Below are positions 12,256-21,710 of a stretch of DNA of 64,000 nucleotides, one piece after another. The notes below the pieces were generated by a model. It did not search any database. It saw only the letters and a program-made list of their open reading frames with translations, and had not been told where the DNA came from. This stretch comes from Enoplolaimus lenunculus (lineage: Eukaryota; Nematoda; Enoplea; Enoplida; Thoracostomopsidae), in NCBI GenBank assembly GCA_030248215.1, contig JASANG010001891.1, positions 24,355-88,354 on the forward strand, written 5' to 3'. How positions within the stretch are numbered: the stretch's first letter is position 1; each line of letters starts with the position of its first letter. The translations under genes were made by a program, and so were the position numbers.

Positions 12256-12404
12256 GGCCCATGTATAGAACAGGGCCGGATCGTTTTCCGGCAGGACTGT
12301 AATAGAGTCAGTTTAAGCGTTTGACTAACTTTTTTGCTTAGGCTTAGGCTTATGCTTAGGAATATGCTTATACTACTGTTCCGGCCCTGTTCTATACATC
12401 GGCC
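12256..12404. mobile_element. hAT-type MITE carrying TTAGGC repeats, best copy
   Basis: A 149-bp element with inverted ends GGCCCATGTATAGAACAGGG and its complement, flanked on both sides by AGCTTTAT (exact 8-bp target duplication at 12248-12255 and 12405-12412). The interior contains a short run of GCTTAGGCTTAGGCTTA. Relatives lie at 30966-31144, 31808-32018 and 62461-62677, with worn interiors near 23340, 38866 and elsewhere. The exact duplication supports a hAT-family origin; there is no coding sequence. Confidence 0.8.
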
Positions 12405-13362
12405 AGCTTTATAATATTAACTTGAAAAAACAAACGACGCCATTCTCTGCATCTCCAAAAGTAATAATCAGAAACCAAACCGAAGAAGTTTCCATTCATG
12501 TTTTAAATTTGTAATATATATTTCACTTTTTACCAAACAACATGTTTTAGAAATAATAGTCTGCAATAAACAAAGTGACGAACAAGCTTGGCGTACGTAA
12601 AGAGGACGAACTGAAGGGCGGCTGCGAATAGACTACTGGGTCTAAGTGCGCAATTAATAGTCCAACGAAGAGAATTTTAAATAAGCCAGTGTAGTTGGCA
12701 ATTTCTCAATTTTTCAATCTGCATATTATATATATAAATATATATATTTATATATATATGTGTGTATAGATTTACGAAGAAAGCCAAGTGTGGTTACGGT
12801 GCTCCCCACCCATATCAAAACATGCCGGTGCCCAGGAACTGTTGCTTAACAAAGCCAGCATTTCTAGTCATTTTTTAACCTTTCTTCCTGCTAACTTAGT
12901 CGAAAATGGTTGGCTGCAGTAAAGACACATACAACAATAAATTGGCCCATGTGTCATCATACGGGTTGTTGAACGCTTGCGGCGTCATTAACAGCGGCAT
13001 TTTTTCATACAATGAGGAATATCAGGCGCAGTCTACGCTTTCACAAGTTGAACTACTTCAATAACCAGGGGTATATAAAAAGAGACATTGAGGTGATACA
13101 TCGTCTCCCTAAATCTCTGAGCAGACAAGAAAATGCTTTAAGCAGACTATAGAATAACCTAGTGGATTCTAAAAGACAAAAATTTTCCTGTACATTAGCT
13201 ATGCTATGCCCACCCGAACAAGGCTACGGTTCTGTTAACACCAGAACCGGGTAATGAAATGAAAACTCCGTATGCTTTGACTAAATTAATTTTAAATGAC
13301 AATTTTCCCGGTGATGTGATTTATTTCTGTTACAATATCGGTTTACTTGAGATTATAACGTT
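12405..13362. other. Intergenic, with an AT microsatellite
   Basis: An AT/TA microsatellite lies at 12722-12764. The rest shows no supported exon or RNA gene. Confidence 0.45.
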
Positions 13363-13640
13363 AAAGCCCAATTCACACGTACAAGTTTTTTCTGGCGAAC
13401 TTGCAGCTGCAAATTGTACGCAAGACTTGCATTTTTCATCAGCCAATGAGACGGCGGCTGCAATAAATTCAGTGAATTTGCACGGATATTCACACATATA
13501 AATTAAATTCCTAGCTATGATTTTTAATGAATTATTTGCAGCTGCAAGTTTTTCGAATGGAATTTTGGACAAAACTTGCAAGTGCAAGTTGCATCTGCAA
13601 GTTCTCGCAGCAAAAACTGGCACGTGTGAATAGCACTTTA
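13363..13640. mobile_element. MITE with CATTCACACGTGCAAG-type ends, second copy
   Basis: Inverted ends TAAAGCCCAATTCACACGTA on the left and ACGTGTGAATAGCACTTTA on the right. The interior has repeated GCAGCTGCAA pieces as in the 6.9-7.75 kb copy. It directly abuts the next MITE at 13644. No coding potential. Confidence 0.65.
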
Positions 13641-13643
13641 GTA

Positions 13644-13994
13644 CTGTAGTGACCCGAATAAGAGGAGGAGTCCTTATCCCTAATAAGAGTCCGTAAGCAG
13701 ATACAGTTCCTAAACCCCAATTAGAGTCCATAAATGTCAATTATTCATAATTGTACCGCATAAATGACTCCAGGACCAAATAATTTGACTTCGAAACTTT
13801 AAAGTGTACTTAAGTTTTGAAAGTACATTCCTAAGTGTAACCTTGCATTATCGCTCAAGCTATTGACACAAGACAAATAAACTTTCAGTTGACGGATAGT
13901 TACACTACCGGATATATATCATTGACGAAGGGTGGCGCAGCGTTGGAGAGGCCAAATAAATATCAGTCCTCCCCTCTTATTCGGGTCACTACAG
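13644..13994. mobile_element. TA-flanked MITE (CTGTAGTGACCCGAATAAG family), full copy
   Basis: A 351-bp element with near-perfect inverted ends CTGTAGTGACCCGAATAAG, flanked by TA on each side (13642-13643 and 13995-13996), as expected for Tc1/mariner-like transposition. Characteristic inner blocks are CCCTAATAAGAGTCCGTAAG, ACCAAATAATTTG and GCTCAAGCTATTGACACAAG. It is the most abundant recognisable family here, with copies at 19.0, 50.7, 52.0-52.7, 56.8 and 59.4-60.2 kb. Non-coding. Confidence 0.85.
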
Positions 13995-13996
13995 TA

Positions 13997-16900
13997 CAAA
14001 TTTCATTAAAAACAATTACATAACTAAATTCTTTCGATTGCTTTTCTGTATGAAAGAACAGGACATTAGAATCGACACAACCTGATATATACAGTATATA
14101 AAAATGTACGTTACATCAACACCAATGTGGTCCAGCCAATGTACACTCCCTAGGTTTCATAAGCGACTATTATTTCAGTAGTAAATATGAAGAAGCAAAA
14201 TTTGAAAAATTTCTACCCGGTGCTTGCAGCCACGTTTTAAAATTTTATCCATTGTGCCGTAATTGTGCACCCAGCGCAGTATTCTCAGATAGCTTATGAT
14301 AAGTTATAAAATTTACAGCTTGAAACAAAGCTACGAACGCGAAACCACAGTTTTATAAAAACAGCAAACCTTGAAACTTAAAATCAAGTTAACAACGGGC
14401 GAATCCACGAATGCCAAACGTATTATACTGCAAAAACAATGAGGCGGAAGCATGTATATATCAGTTTAGGTATGGTTTATAATTAAATTATAACAACACA
14501 CTGATCGAAACAAATATTTTACAAGAAAACCTAAGGTTCAAATAAGCCGCATTAACAAAAGCATTGTATTTGAGTCGGTATTATTTTTCGAGACAGTAGT
14601 AGCAGCTCAAGGCAATTTTGAAAGGAAAAAACAAAACAGTAGCGAAACATACACATTGCATGGTAAACTGTCATTGGATATAATTTTTTTCTGTGATAAC
14701 TTACTCGAAAATAAAATTAATTTTAATGGCTACCTTGAGTTTACAATTGAGTTTTCGATGCCAAGTTCCATCTCAGGCGAGTTTATTTGACCGTACTTGT
14801 GAATTTGACAATTTTAAAATCAGGTAAATTTTCGTGTTTTAAATTTTTTGCCAATTCTAATGAACGTTTGATTTGTTGAGTACAGCGTCGTTTAAAATGC
14901 AAATTTTGTACGCTTATGACTCAGGGATTCCAGTGGCTTCGGTAATCTGATTTTCTCTTTTTTCTGCCGCAGAAATGATATTCTTTAAATTCTTCGCTGT
15001 GTTTCGACGCCTGCAATGCAGTGAAAACTAATAGTAAAATCGTCATACTGGCGTGCCCCGAATTAATTCTGCTACTTAATCTCTCACAAAGGTGCGCTCC
15101 AACAACTGACAACCCATTAATCGTGTGACTAGAACTCATAGTTCTCCTCAAAACACAAGCGTAGTGTGCAAGCTCTGTGCAACTGAAAACTAAAGTGAGC
15201 ATAAAAAACCTATTTTCAACTTTTTCATCAATCCGAAATAAATAAATAACATTTTTTTTGCTGGAATTGTGCTCATTTTCCCATGTTTTCAGAATTTTCC
15301 CTGTTTTCCTTGAAGCACGAAAACTCTTCGTACCACTTACTATATTAATGCCGCAATCAGCGAAAACCAACAATGTTAAAAAAATTTGCGTTTGTGCCCT
15401 TTTAGCGTCTGCATAACATACATCGAATACAATTTTGTCAAAAAAACTACAGAACCCGTATTGTGTGGAAAATCACAAACTTTAGTTATAATATTCTGTT
15501 ACAGAAGAAGACACTCAACCAATAGGTTGTTTAGTCCAAGAGCAGGTCCATCACTTCTTCATAAAAGGAGGCGTCTTAAGATATGAACGTGAAAAAGCTT
15601 GCGAGTGAAGCAAGCGAGAAACCAAACGCAATTTTAATACCAAATATTAAAACAAAAGTCTGATTTTGATGCCTGAGGAAGCCTATGCCTGGGTGCGCCC
15701 TATGCACCCGCAGTGTACTTGAGCTAAATTTCGAAGTCTGACAAATTAGTCTCATTAATAGTAAGTTTACATCGTTTTTAATCTACACAGACCCTCTTGA
15801 GTGTTCTAGTGAGAATAAAAACGTTTTGTAAAAACTGTTGTTCAAAATCAATATTCGGTACTGAAGCGTGTAAAACCCCAAGCAACCGTCTAGGGTGTAA
15901 ATTAAGACTCTCGCTTTAGCAAGGTTGTGTCAAAAGTCAAGAAGAACTACTACTTAATAGTTATTTAAATTCAATTGGTGAAATCATGCTATGTTTTTGT
16001 AGACATTTAGGTTAAGGTTTGCAAGATATTAAATGTAAAAATTTAGACAAATTGTGTTAATACGTGCGATACTACAAGCAAGAAGAAACCGCTACAACGG
16101 TGTCAGTGTACGCTAAGGCGTTTGTACGCTATTCTCAAAAGCTTGACGTAAACTTTATCCATAGCCAAAGCCTAAGTTTAAGCTTAAGTTTCAGGTCTAA
16201 GCGTTCTATGCTATAATTTGAAAATTGCCAAAATTACGGGTTGATTACATAAGAGGCAACAAATTATCTATATTAAAATTTTACAACTCACTAATTAAAA
16301 GACGTCCCTAGCAGGGAACGGATTGTATTGTGAAATATTTCAGTTTAAAAACTATAATATTTTGAAAAATATTACAATCTCAAAAGAGATCATTAAAACA
16401 ACGAACCTTTAAACAAATTGCACATTCTGGCTGAGAGTAAACGTGTTCTATAAACTGAAAAAAAACTAAATATTGTGGCGAATATTTGGAACATTACTGA
16501 TATAATTATGCAACCTGGTTCGTAGCTAACTTACGCTTGCTAAGAGACTAAAAATTATTGATAAGGTGCATACAAGAGTTTCCAATGACTTACAAGCTGT
16601 ATTTGAAACTTTTCTAACGTTCACCTCTGGCGTCTCTCTCGTTTTGATAGTCGTGTGCAGCGTAATTGAACAGATCGAGGAACACGTGTGTAAGGTCAAA
16701 TAGCTATCACATGACAGGGGAAACAAAAAACATTGTGTAAACAATACTTTCGTATGCTAAAATGGAAATCTTCTATAATCGAATTAAACTCTGTCCGCAA
16801 ACTCAAAACTTAATTTTAAATTTCAATTTATCTTCGCAAGCTTTATATGATCTATTTGACATGATTGAAATAAATATCTTCAAAGCACATTTGCAGCGAA

Positions 16901-17100
16901 GAACAAATGATGTTAAATAGAAAAACGCCTCAAGCTACAAAAAAATAAAAGATCGCTGAGAACTTTTGGTTTCAATCTACGTACGTATCACTGACTGCAA
17001 TCTTGCATCATATTTGCATTTTTGATAGCCTTTCAATTATTTATTTCAGTTTTGCCATGCAAAGGGCTAAAAATAGTGCTTGTGCGGTCGAAAAAATCCA
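13997..17100. other. Intergenic, with two weak coding candidates
   Basis: No solid gene is seen. One small signal-peptide-like ORF is listed separately at 14921-15046. On the minus strand near 16.54-16.72 kb, a segment between an AG (after CCTGTCATGTGATAG) and a strong donor GTAAGTC is open in one frame, but its sequence shows no family resemblance. At 15596 is the motif GCGAGTGAAGCAAGCGAG, related to repeats elsewhere in the window. Confidence 0.35.
14921..15046 (-). CDS. Possible small secreted peptide, 41 aa
   Basis: Starting at ATG 15046 (minus) the peptide begins MTILLLVFTALQA, a classic signal-peptide shape. It continues into a basic, polar part containing EEFKEYHFCGRKKRK and ends HWNP. 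A longer ORF runs through from 15373, but the internal methionine gives the sensible secreted form. The single CG pair after a short acidic stretch recalls an insulin-family B chain, yet the second cysteine and an A chain are missing, so this is only a resemblance. It may be a chance ORF in AT-rich DNA. Confidence 0.2.
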   Translation of the reverse strand: MTILLLVFTALQASKHSEEFKEYHFCGRKKRKSDYRSHWNP

Positions 17101-17104
17101 ATTT

Positions 17105-17290
17105 GCCTAGGACTCGTATTGTCAAATGTGGTTAACACCTATCAGTAGTTGGTGATAGGTTGTGCAACCTTTGAACAAGAGCACAGCCATTTAGATGATT
17201 TTGGGATTAAACAGACCCTACTACTCAGTAGAATTTTGGCTACTTATGTAACTGTCTTCTTTAAAAACTTATAACTGAGTATAGCTGTTA
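17105..17290. repeat. Divergent dispersed repeat, copy 1 of 3
   Basis: Contains TTGTCAAATGTG, CACCTATCA, GGTGATAGGTTGTGCAACC and, to the right, TACT-rich and AACTGA-containing blocks. Similar blocks appear in the same order at about 19305-19510 and 21505-21710. The copies are well diverged, so this is an old family of unknown type. Confidence 0.4.
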
Positions 17291-17306
17291 TACGTAGTTG
17301 AGAAGA

Positions 17307-17497
17307 GGGCCGGAGCAGCCACCCCCCGGACCCCCATTTGGAGGCCCCACCCCTACAGGGGCCCCCACCCTAACCGGTTGAAAAAGAACCGCTTAAGTCT
17401 TAAAATGCGTCTAGCTTCTCGCTCGCTTCGCTCGCGAGTTTGCAGGCCCCCAACCTAAAATTTGGGGGTTAGCCCCCACCCCTGCCTGCTCCGGCAC
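17307..17497. mobile_element. GC-rich inverted-repeat element with CCGGAGCAG ends
   Basis: The left end GCCGGAGCAGCC is mirrored by GCCTGCTCCGGCAC. Within are runs of GGGCCCCCAC and the palindromic block TCGCTCGCTTCGCTCGCGAG. Its composition is far more GC-rich than its surroundings. Non-coding; the superfamily is not determined. Confidence 0.6.
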
Positions 17498-17576
17498 TGG
17501 TTGAGAATACCACAAGAACCCAGAATTCTGTGTTTCATGTTGATCTGCGTATATGTTAAATAAATATAACTAACGC

Positions 17577-17782
17577 TCCAAAAAATGGATAGTCAAATTG
17601 ACTCTCTCGGAAATAGATTTTTCCTGACTACGCAAACTGACTCAAATTCGACTCTGCCAGAATCAAACGTGCGACATAGTGAATCGAATTTGACTCTGGT
17701 GGAGTCGAATTTGACTCAGTTTGTGGAGTCAGGAAAAGCCTGTTTCCGAGAGAGTCAATTTGACTCCCCATTTTTTGCAGTG
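17577..17782. mobile_element. MITE with AGTCAAATTGACTCTC subterminal palindromes, copy 1
   Basis: Ends CCAAAAAATGG and CCATTTTTTGCAGTG, then inverted blocks AGTCAAATTGACTCTC and GAGAGTCAATTTGACTC next to AGGCTTTTCC-like boxes. The middle repeats GAATCGAATTTGACTC. The second copy at 33142-33340 has clearer CACTGCAA ends. The 79-codon ORF over it is a by-product of the repeat. Confidence 0.7.
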
Positions 17783-18289
17783 TTGAATGCATTTCTAACT
17801 GATGCAAAAGATAATCTCTTATGAATTTCTAGGTTTGAAAAATGTAACTATAAAACATAGTATGGCTAATGTTTGCCGGAAAAATGTCACATGAGCTCCA
17901 ATGCACCAACAATAAAATTTTTCTTTTTGTTAGCAACGAACAGTTACAGTTCAGATACTCAGAAATTAACCAGTTCTCTTGCAACACCAACAAAACGCTT
18001 AACCAAGCTAAATCAAAAACTTAGTATAACTGGAGCCAGTGTTGTAATGCCATAGCTAATAGTGGTGTATCCTGAATTCCGGGAAGTACAAATAACGTTT
18101 CAAATGAAATTAGAGCGTGCTGAAAATAACAAAATAACCTCGGGCCAGTTGAAATACGGCAATGAAATGCGAAAATTTTCCACCGCTAAACACATCAAAT
18201 GTTATGTCGAAGGGAGCTGCTATACTTTTCGTTCTACGCCGTCTTTAATTGTCATGCAGTCGCATGCGGCAATTCGCCGCACGACGTCA

Positions 18290-18405
18290 AACACCCCGGA
18301 TTCCGGTTCCTGTTGCTGTTCCCGCTCCGGTTCCTGCACAAAAATTCAATTCCTGTTTCTGTTCCTGTTGCGGCAAAATTTAGTTCCTGTTGGAACCCTG
18401 GTATT
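18290..18405. repeat. Fragment of a TTCCTGTT-rich element
   Basis: Contains GGTTCCTGTTGCTGTTCC and ends AGTTCCTGTTGGAACCCTGG. The block at 46630-46695 in the SR gene ends in the same way (GTTGGAAGCCTGGTATT), so the two belong to one family related to the CCGGAACC-type elements. Confidence 0.5.
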
Positions 18406-18769
18406 ACAATAGTCAAAAAGTATAGCGCCGCCCTAATTACCTCCCGAGAATGTAAGCAGTTGGTCAAATTTGATAACTAGAGAATTTGATAACATATTTT
18501 CAGGTCCGTGGGTAAAAGAAAGTGTGGTGCAGACACAAACGGCAAGAATTCTGGGACCGGAGAACAAGGTGGAGTCACGATGGTTTAGCATACTCTGGCA
18601 AAATGTTGAATTCCTAAAAAAGCTCTTTAACCCTAAGCCATGTCAACTGCTTTGCCCTCATAGCATGCTGGTCCGCCTACAAACCGGCACAATAGTTAAC
18701 TCCAATTTCTAGACCGGAGCGAAACATCTTTGACAAAATTCAAAATATCAATTTCAATTTTCAACCCAC

Positions 18770-18834
18770 CCAATGCTCTCAACCCGAGCCATCAACAAAA
18801 CGGTAAATATACAAACAAATAGCAAAAGTTGCAT
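18770..18834 (-). CDS. Possible first exon encoding a signal peptide
   Basis: From ATG 18834 (minus) the reading frame gives MQLLLFVCIFTVLLMARVES, a typical secretory leader with a short n-region, a hydrophobic core and a polar end. It is followed by a donor-like GTGGGT at 18769-18764. No matching second exon was found to the left within the next few kb. Without one, this stays a candidate for a secreted protein whose other exons are missed, or a chance ORF. Confidence 0.22.
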
Positions 18835-19006
18835 CTTTCTTTGGTTGACTGACGGTGATAAAGTATCGCGAACATACAGAAATGCAACGCCATGGTGTGA
18901 GTTGATCTCTTGATAATTGTGTAAACACCTATTTCGTTTCGTTCTATCAATCACGCAGTTTGTGAAACAGGTTTGTTTTTACAACTACACGTTTACAGAA
19001 TGTTAT

Positions 19007-19243
19007 ACTGCATTGACCCGAATAAGAGGGGGATAATAAGAGGGGGTCCACATTTTTGAGTCCGAATCAATAGGAGTCCGTATCCCTAATAAGAGTCCGT
19101 AAGCGGATAGGGTCGCTAAACCCTAATTAGAGTCCATAAATGTCAGTTAGCCCTAACTGTAGTGTATAAATGAATCCAGGACCAAATAATTTGTGTTCGA
19201 AACTCTAAAGCGTACTTAAATTTTGAAAGTACATTTCTAGTGT
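19007..19243. mobile_element. Partial copy of the CTGTAGTGACCCG MITE
   Basis: The left end (CTGCATTGACCCGAATAAG, after TA) and inner blocks CCCTAATAAGAGTCCGTAAG and ACCAAATAATTTG are present. The right half is missing after AAAGTACATTTCTAG. Confidence 0.75.
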
Positions 19244-19304
19244 TTGGAAGTAGTATGCAGAAACAATTGCAAGCATTGGCATTTTATAAACCTAGAACTC
19301 TGCA

Positions 19305-19510
19305 TTCTAAAATGTGTGTAGCAACTATCACCAGTAGATGACAGATCTTGTAACTTTTGAGCCAATGGTTGGTGACGTTCGCAATTCATCACATTTTTTG
19401 CACCTGATTTATCTTACTATAGTGCACTTTTTAAATCCGCTATTTCAAGAGTTCGTCAATTTGAAAACTAATCTCTAACTGGCAAACAAGCTAAAAGTTT
19501 TCAAGAAGAT
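19305..19510. repeat. Divergent dispersed repeat, copy 2 of 3
   Basis: Shares AAATGTG, the CTATCACC-GATGACAG-CTTGTAACTTTTGA order and TTTGAAAACTAATCTCTAAC with the copies at 17.1 and 21.5 kb. Confidence 0.4.
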
Positions 19511-21504
19511 TGAGCTGTTGAACAAGAAACATATATAAATAGACAACTATATCTGACGTACTGTAACAGAAACAGTACAAATATTTGTCGAAGAACAAGT
19601 AGCAGTGAAAAAATTGCTAAAAATAAAAACAGAAAATAACATTCATTTATATTTCTCAAATCTTCAAAAATTCTAAATACTTTATTTTAAAAGTTAATTT
19701 TTAGTTTAGCGATAATCGCCACCATGAACGTCTGTATTAAGAGCATAAACCAATTCAACACAAATGCAAAAACCAATGGTCGTGAACCAGAATCATTTCA
19801 ATTGAAAAACCAATTAAACCAGCCCGGAAAAAAGTTCGAAACTATAAAACATGCCGGCTTTCATCTAAACAAGCATAAATGACTACTAAAAGCTTCAAAA
19901 AACAGTTCAATTGTTGCCAGCCGCGTGTCATCTCTGTTTTGTCTTGGTGATATCTGCTAAAATGTCGGCAGTACCCAACTCTAGTGTAAACTGCAATGCT
20001 GTTCAGAGGCGCGGCCAGAATTTTCGAAACTGGTCACATCCTCTAAAATCTGTAAAGGAGAATGCTTCATGTATTACCAACTGAACAACGTCTTAGAAAC
20101 CCCTGGGTGAAGAGGTAATTGACCTCTGAAATCCCCTCTGGCAATACCGTCTTATTATGGTGTTTCTGAACTCTTGCGGCAGATAGGCTCTAGTCTTCCA
20201 TTTAAGACTGATTTTAAACTAAAATTATCCCCCTTAAAGAAGGTCAATCTATACTAGGAGTCCTTTAGTAATACCAAGAGTTTGTTTATAATTGTGTAAA
20301 ATTAACCAGAAAAAAATCGTATATACCTGAAACTTATGAAGATACAGAACAGAAGCTGTTAGTATAACATTGTGAAACTGTATTTAAAAAGTTTTACACT
20401 GGCAAAATTTGCTTATGCGCTATTATAGTTCGGTTAAATCTTCAAAATGAAATACAACAAACATGATAAAATGAACAATGTCAAACAATGCTCGCGTAGC
20501 GCTTTATCCCACATTGCATTGTCCTCGGCCCGTCTATGCGTTGTGCCTTAATGACAAATGTATAATTTCAGCCAAAAAATCAAAGATTTTAAATTGATTT
20601 TCCGTAAAAGTATTTATTGCTAATTTTATGAAACAAAATCAAAACTTAACTTACCTTCATTTCTTCGATGTTGCTTGACCCGTGGTTGTGATGGCGTTGA
20701 TGTAAGTTGAACACTTTTCCATGACGAGCGGTTAATTATATTTTAACGATATTTTAGAAAACGCTAAAATTTAGATGACTTAAAATCTGAAAAAAATTAA
20801 TTCTACAGTTGTTATGCTTTATATATACCAAGTTTAGTGGCGCAATCTGTACTTTAAAACAATTCCGTGTCGTACGGTAAAGTACTTCGCTGGACGTCAT
20901 TGTCCATTACTGTACGTCGCAGTCACGGTATCGTACGGGTATTTCTCGTGTAAGATACCGCATGGTGACTGGATAGCGACATACGACAAGTTCGGCGACC
21001 GACAGCGACTGACAGCTATTGCACGGCACGCACCGCACGAGGTGTATAGCGTTTTTGCCCGGCATAATAACCGTTGCTGACTTTTGATAGCAACAAAATT
21101 CTGCAGTAACGAACAATTTGAAGTTTTAAATATTTTTGACTAGCTGCAAAATCAGAGACTTTAGTATTTAAACCGTAATCAAATTCCAGTACACCGCAAG
21201 CTAAGCTTTTCAAACGATTTCAGCAACACAACAATTTCGAAATAATGTTATAGTAACAGGTTAGTTTGTTTAAATCTGGAAACTGAAGAAATGATGTACA
21301 TAAAGTAAAAAATTGCAGCTCCAGCCACTGTTTGAAGCAAAAATGCTTATTATTTTGCGAAGCCTAAAAAGTGAAAAGTAATTTCGCGTAAAATAGTAGT
21401 TTTAAACGTTAAAACATGCAGAAAATGTATTCTGAATAAGTAACACGGTGCATTTCAAAGCAAGCAAACTCCCAGTAAACGTTAGCGTGCACCTCCCACC
21501 TAAA
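19511..21504. other. Intergenic, with an imperfect fold-back at 20.92-20.98 kb
   Basis: No gene is supported. At 20923-20981 the left half GTCGCAGTCACGGTATC pairs imperfectly with GATACCGCATGGTGACTGG...GCGAC to the right. The local sequence to 21060 is richer in CG dinucleotides than its surroundings. Two overlapping minus-strand ORFs here have no family resemblance. Confidence 0.4.
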
Positions 21505-21710
21505 GTCGATATTGTTAAATGTGAGCACCTATCACATCACAATTTGGTAATCAGGCCTTGCATTTTTCGAGCGAGTCAATAGCGATGTGCGAGATTCAGA
21601 ACGTTTTTACCATTCGATTTGTCCTACTACTGTACCAGTTTTGGGACACGCAATTGGTGGAATGCGTTAGTTTGAAAACCTATCGCTAACTGATGACTGA
21701 TGCTTTGAGA
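21505..21710. repeat. Divergent dispersed repeat, copy 3 of 3
   Basis: Shares TTGTTAAATGTGAGCACC, ATCACATCACAATTTGG and GTTTGAAAACCTATCGCTAA with the copies at 17.1 and 19.3 kb; it lies about 2.2 kb from the second copy, as the second does from the first. Confidence 0.4.

Noticed and set aside
12722-12764. AT tract as a promoter TATA cluster
   Set aside because: Simple microsatellite with no gene beside it.
13330-13740. 136-codon minus-strand ORF
   Set aside because: Lies across two adjoining MITEs whose inverted repeats explain the sequence.
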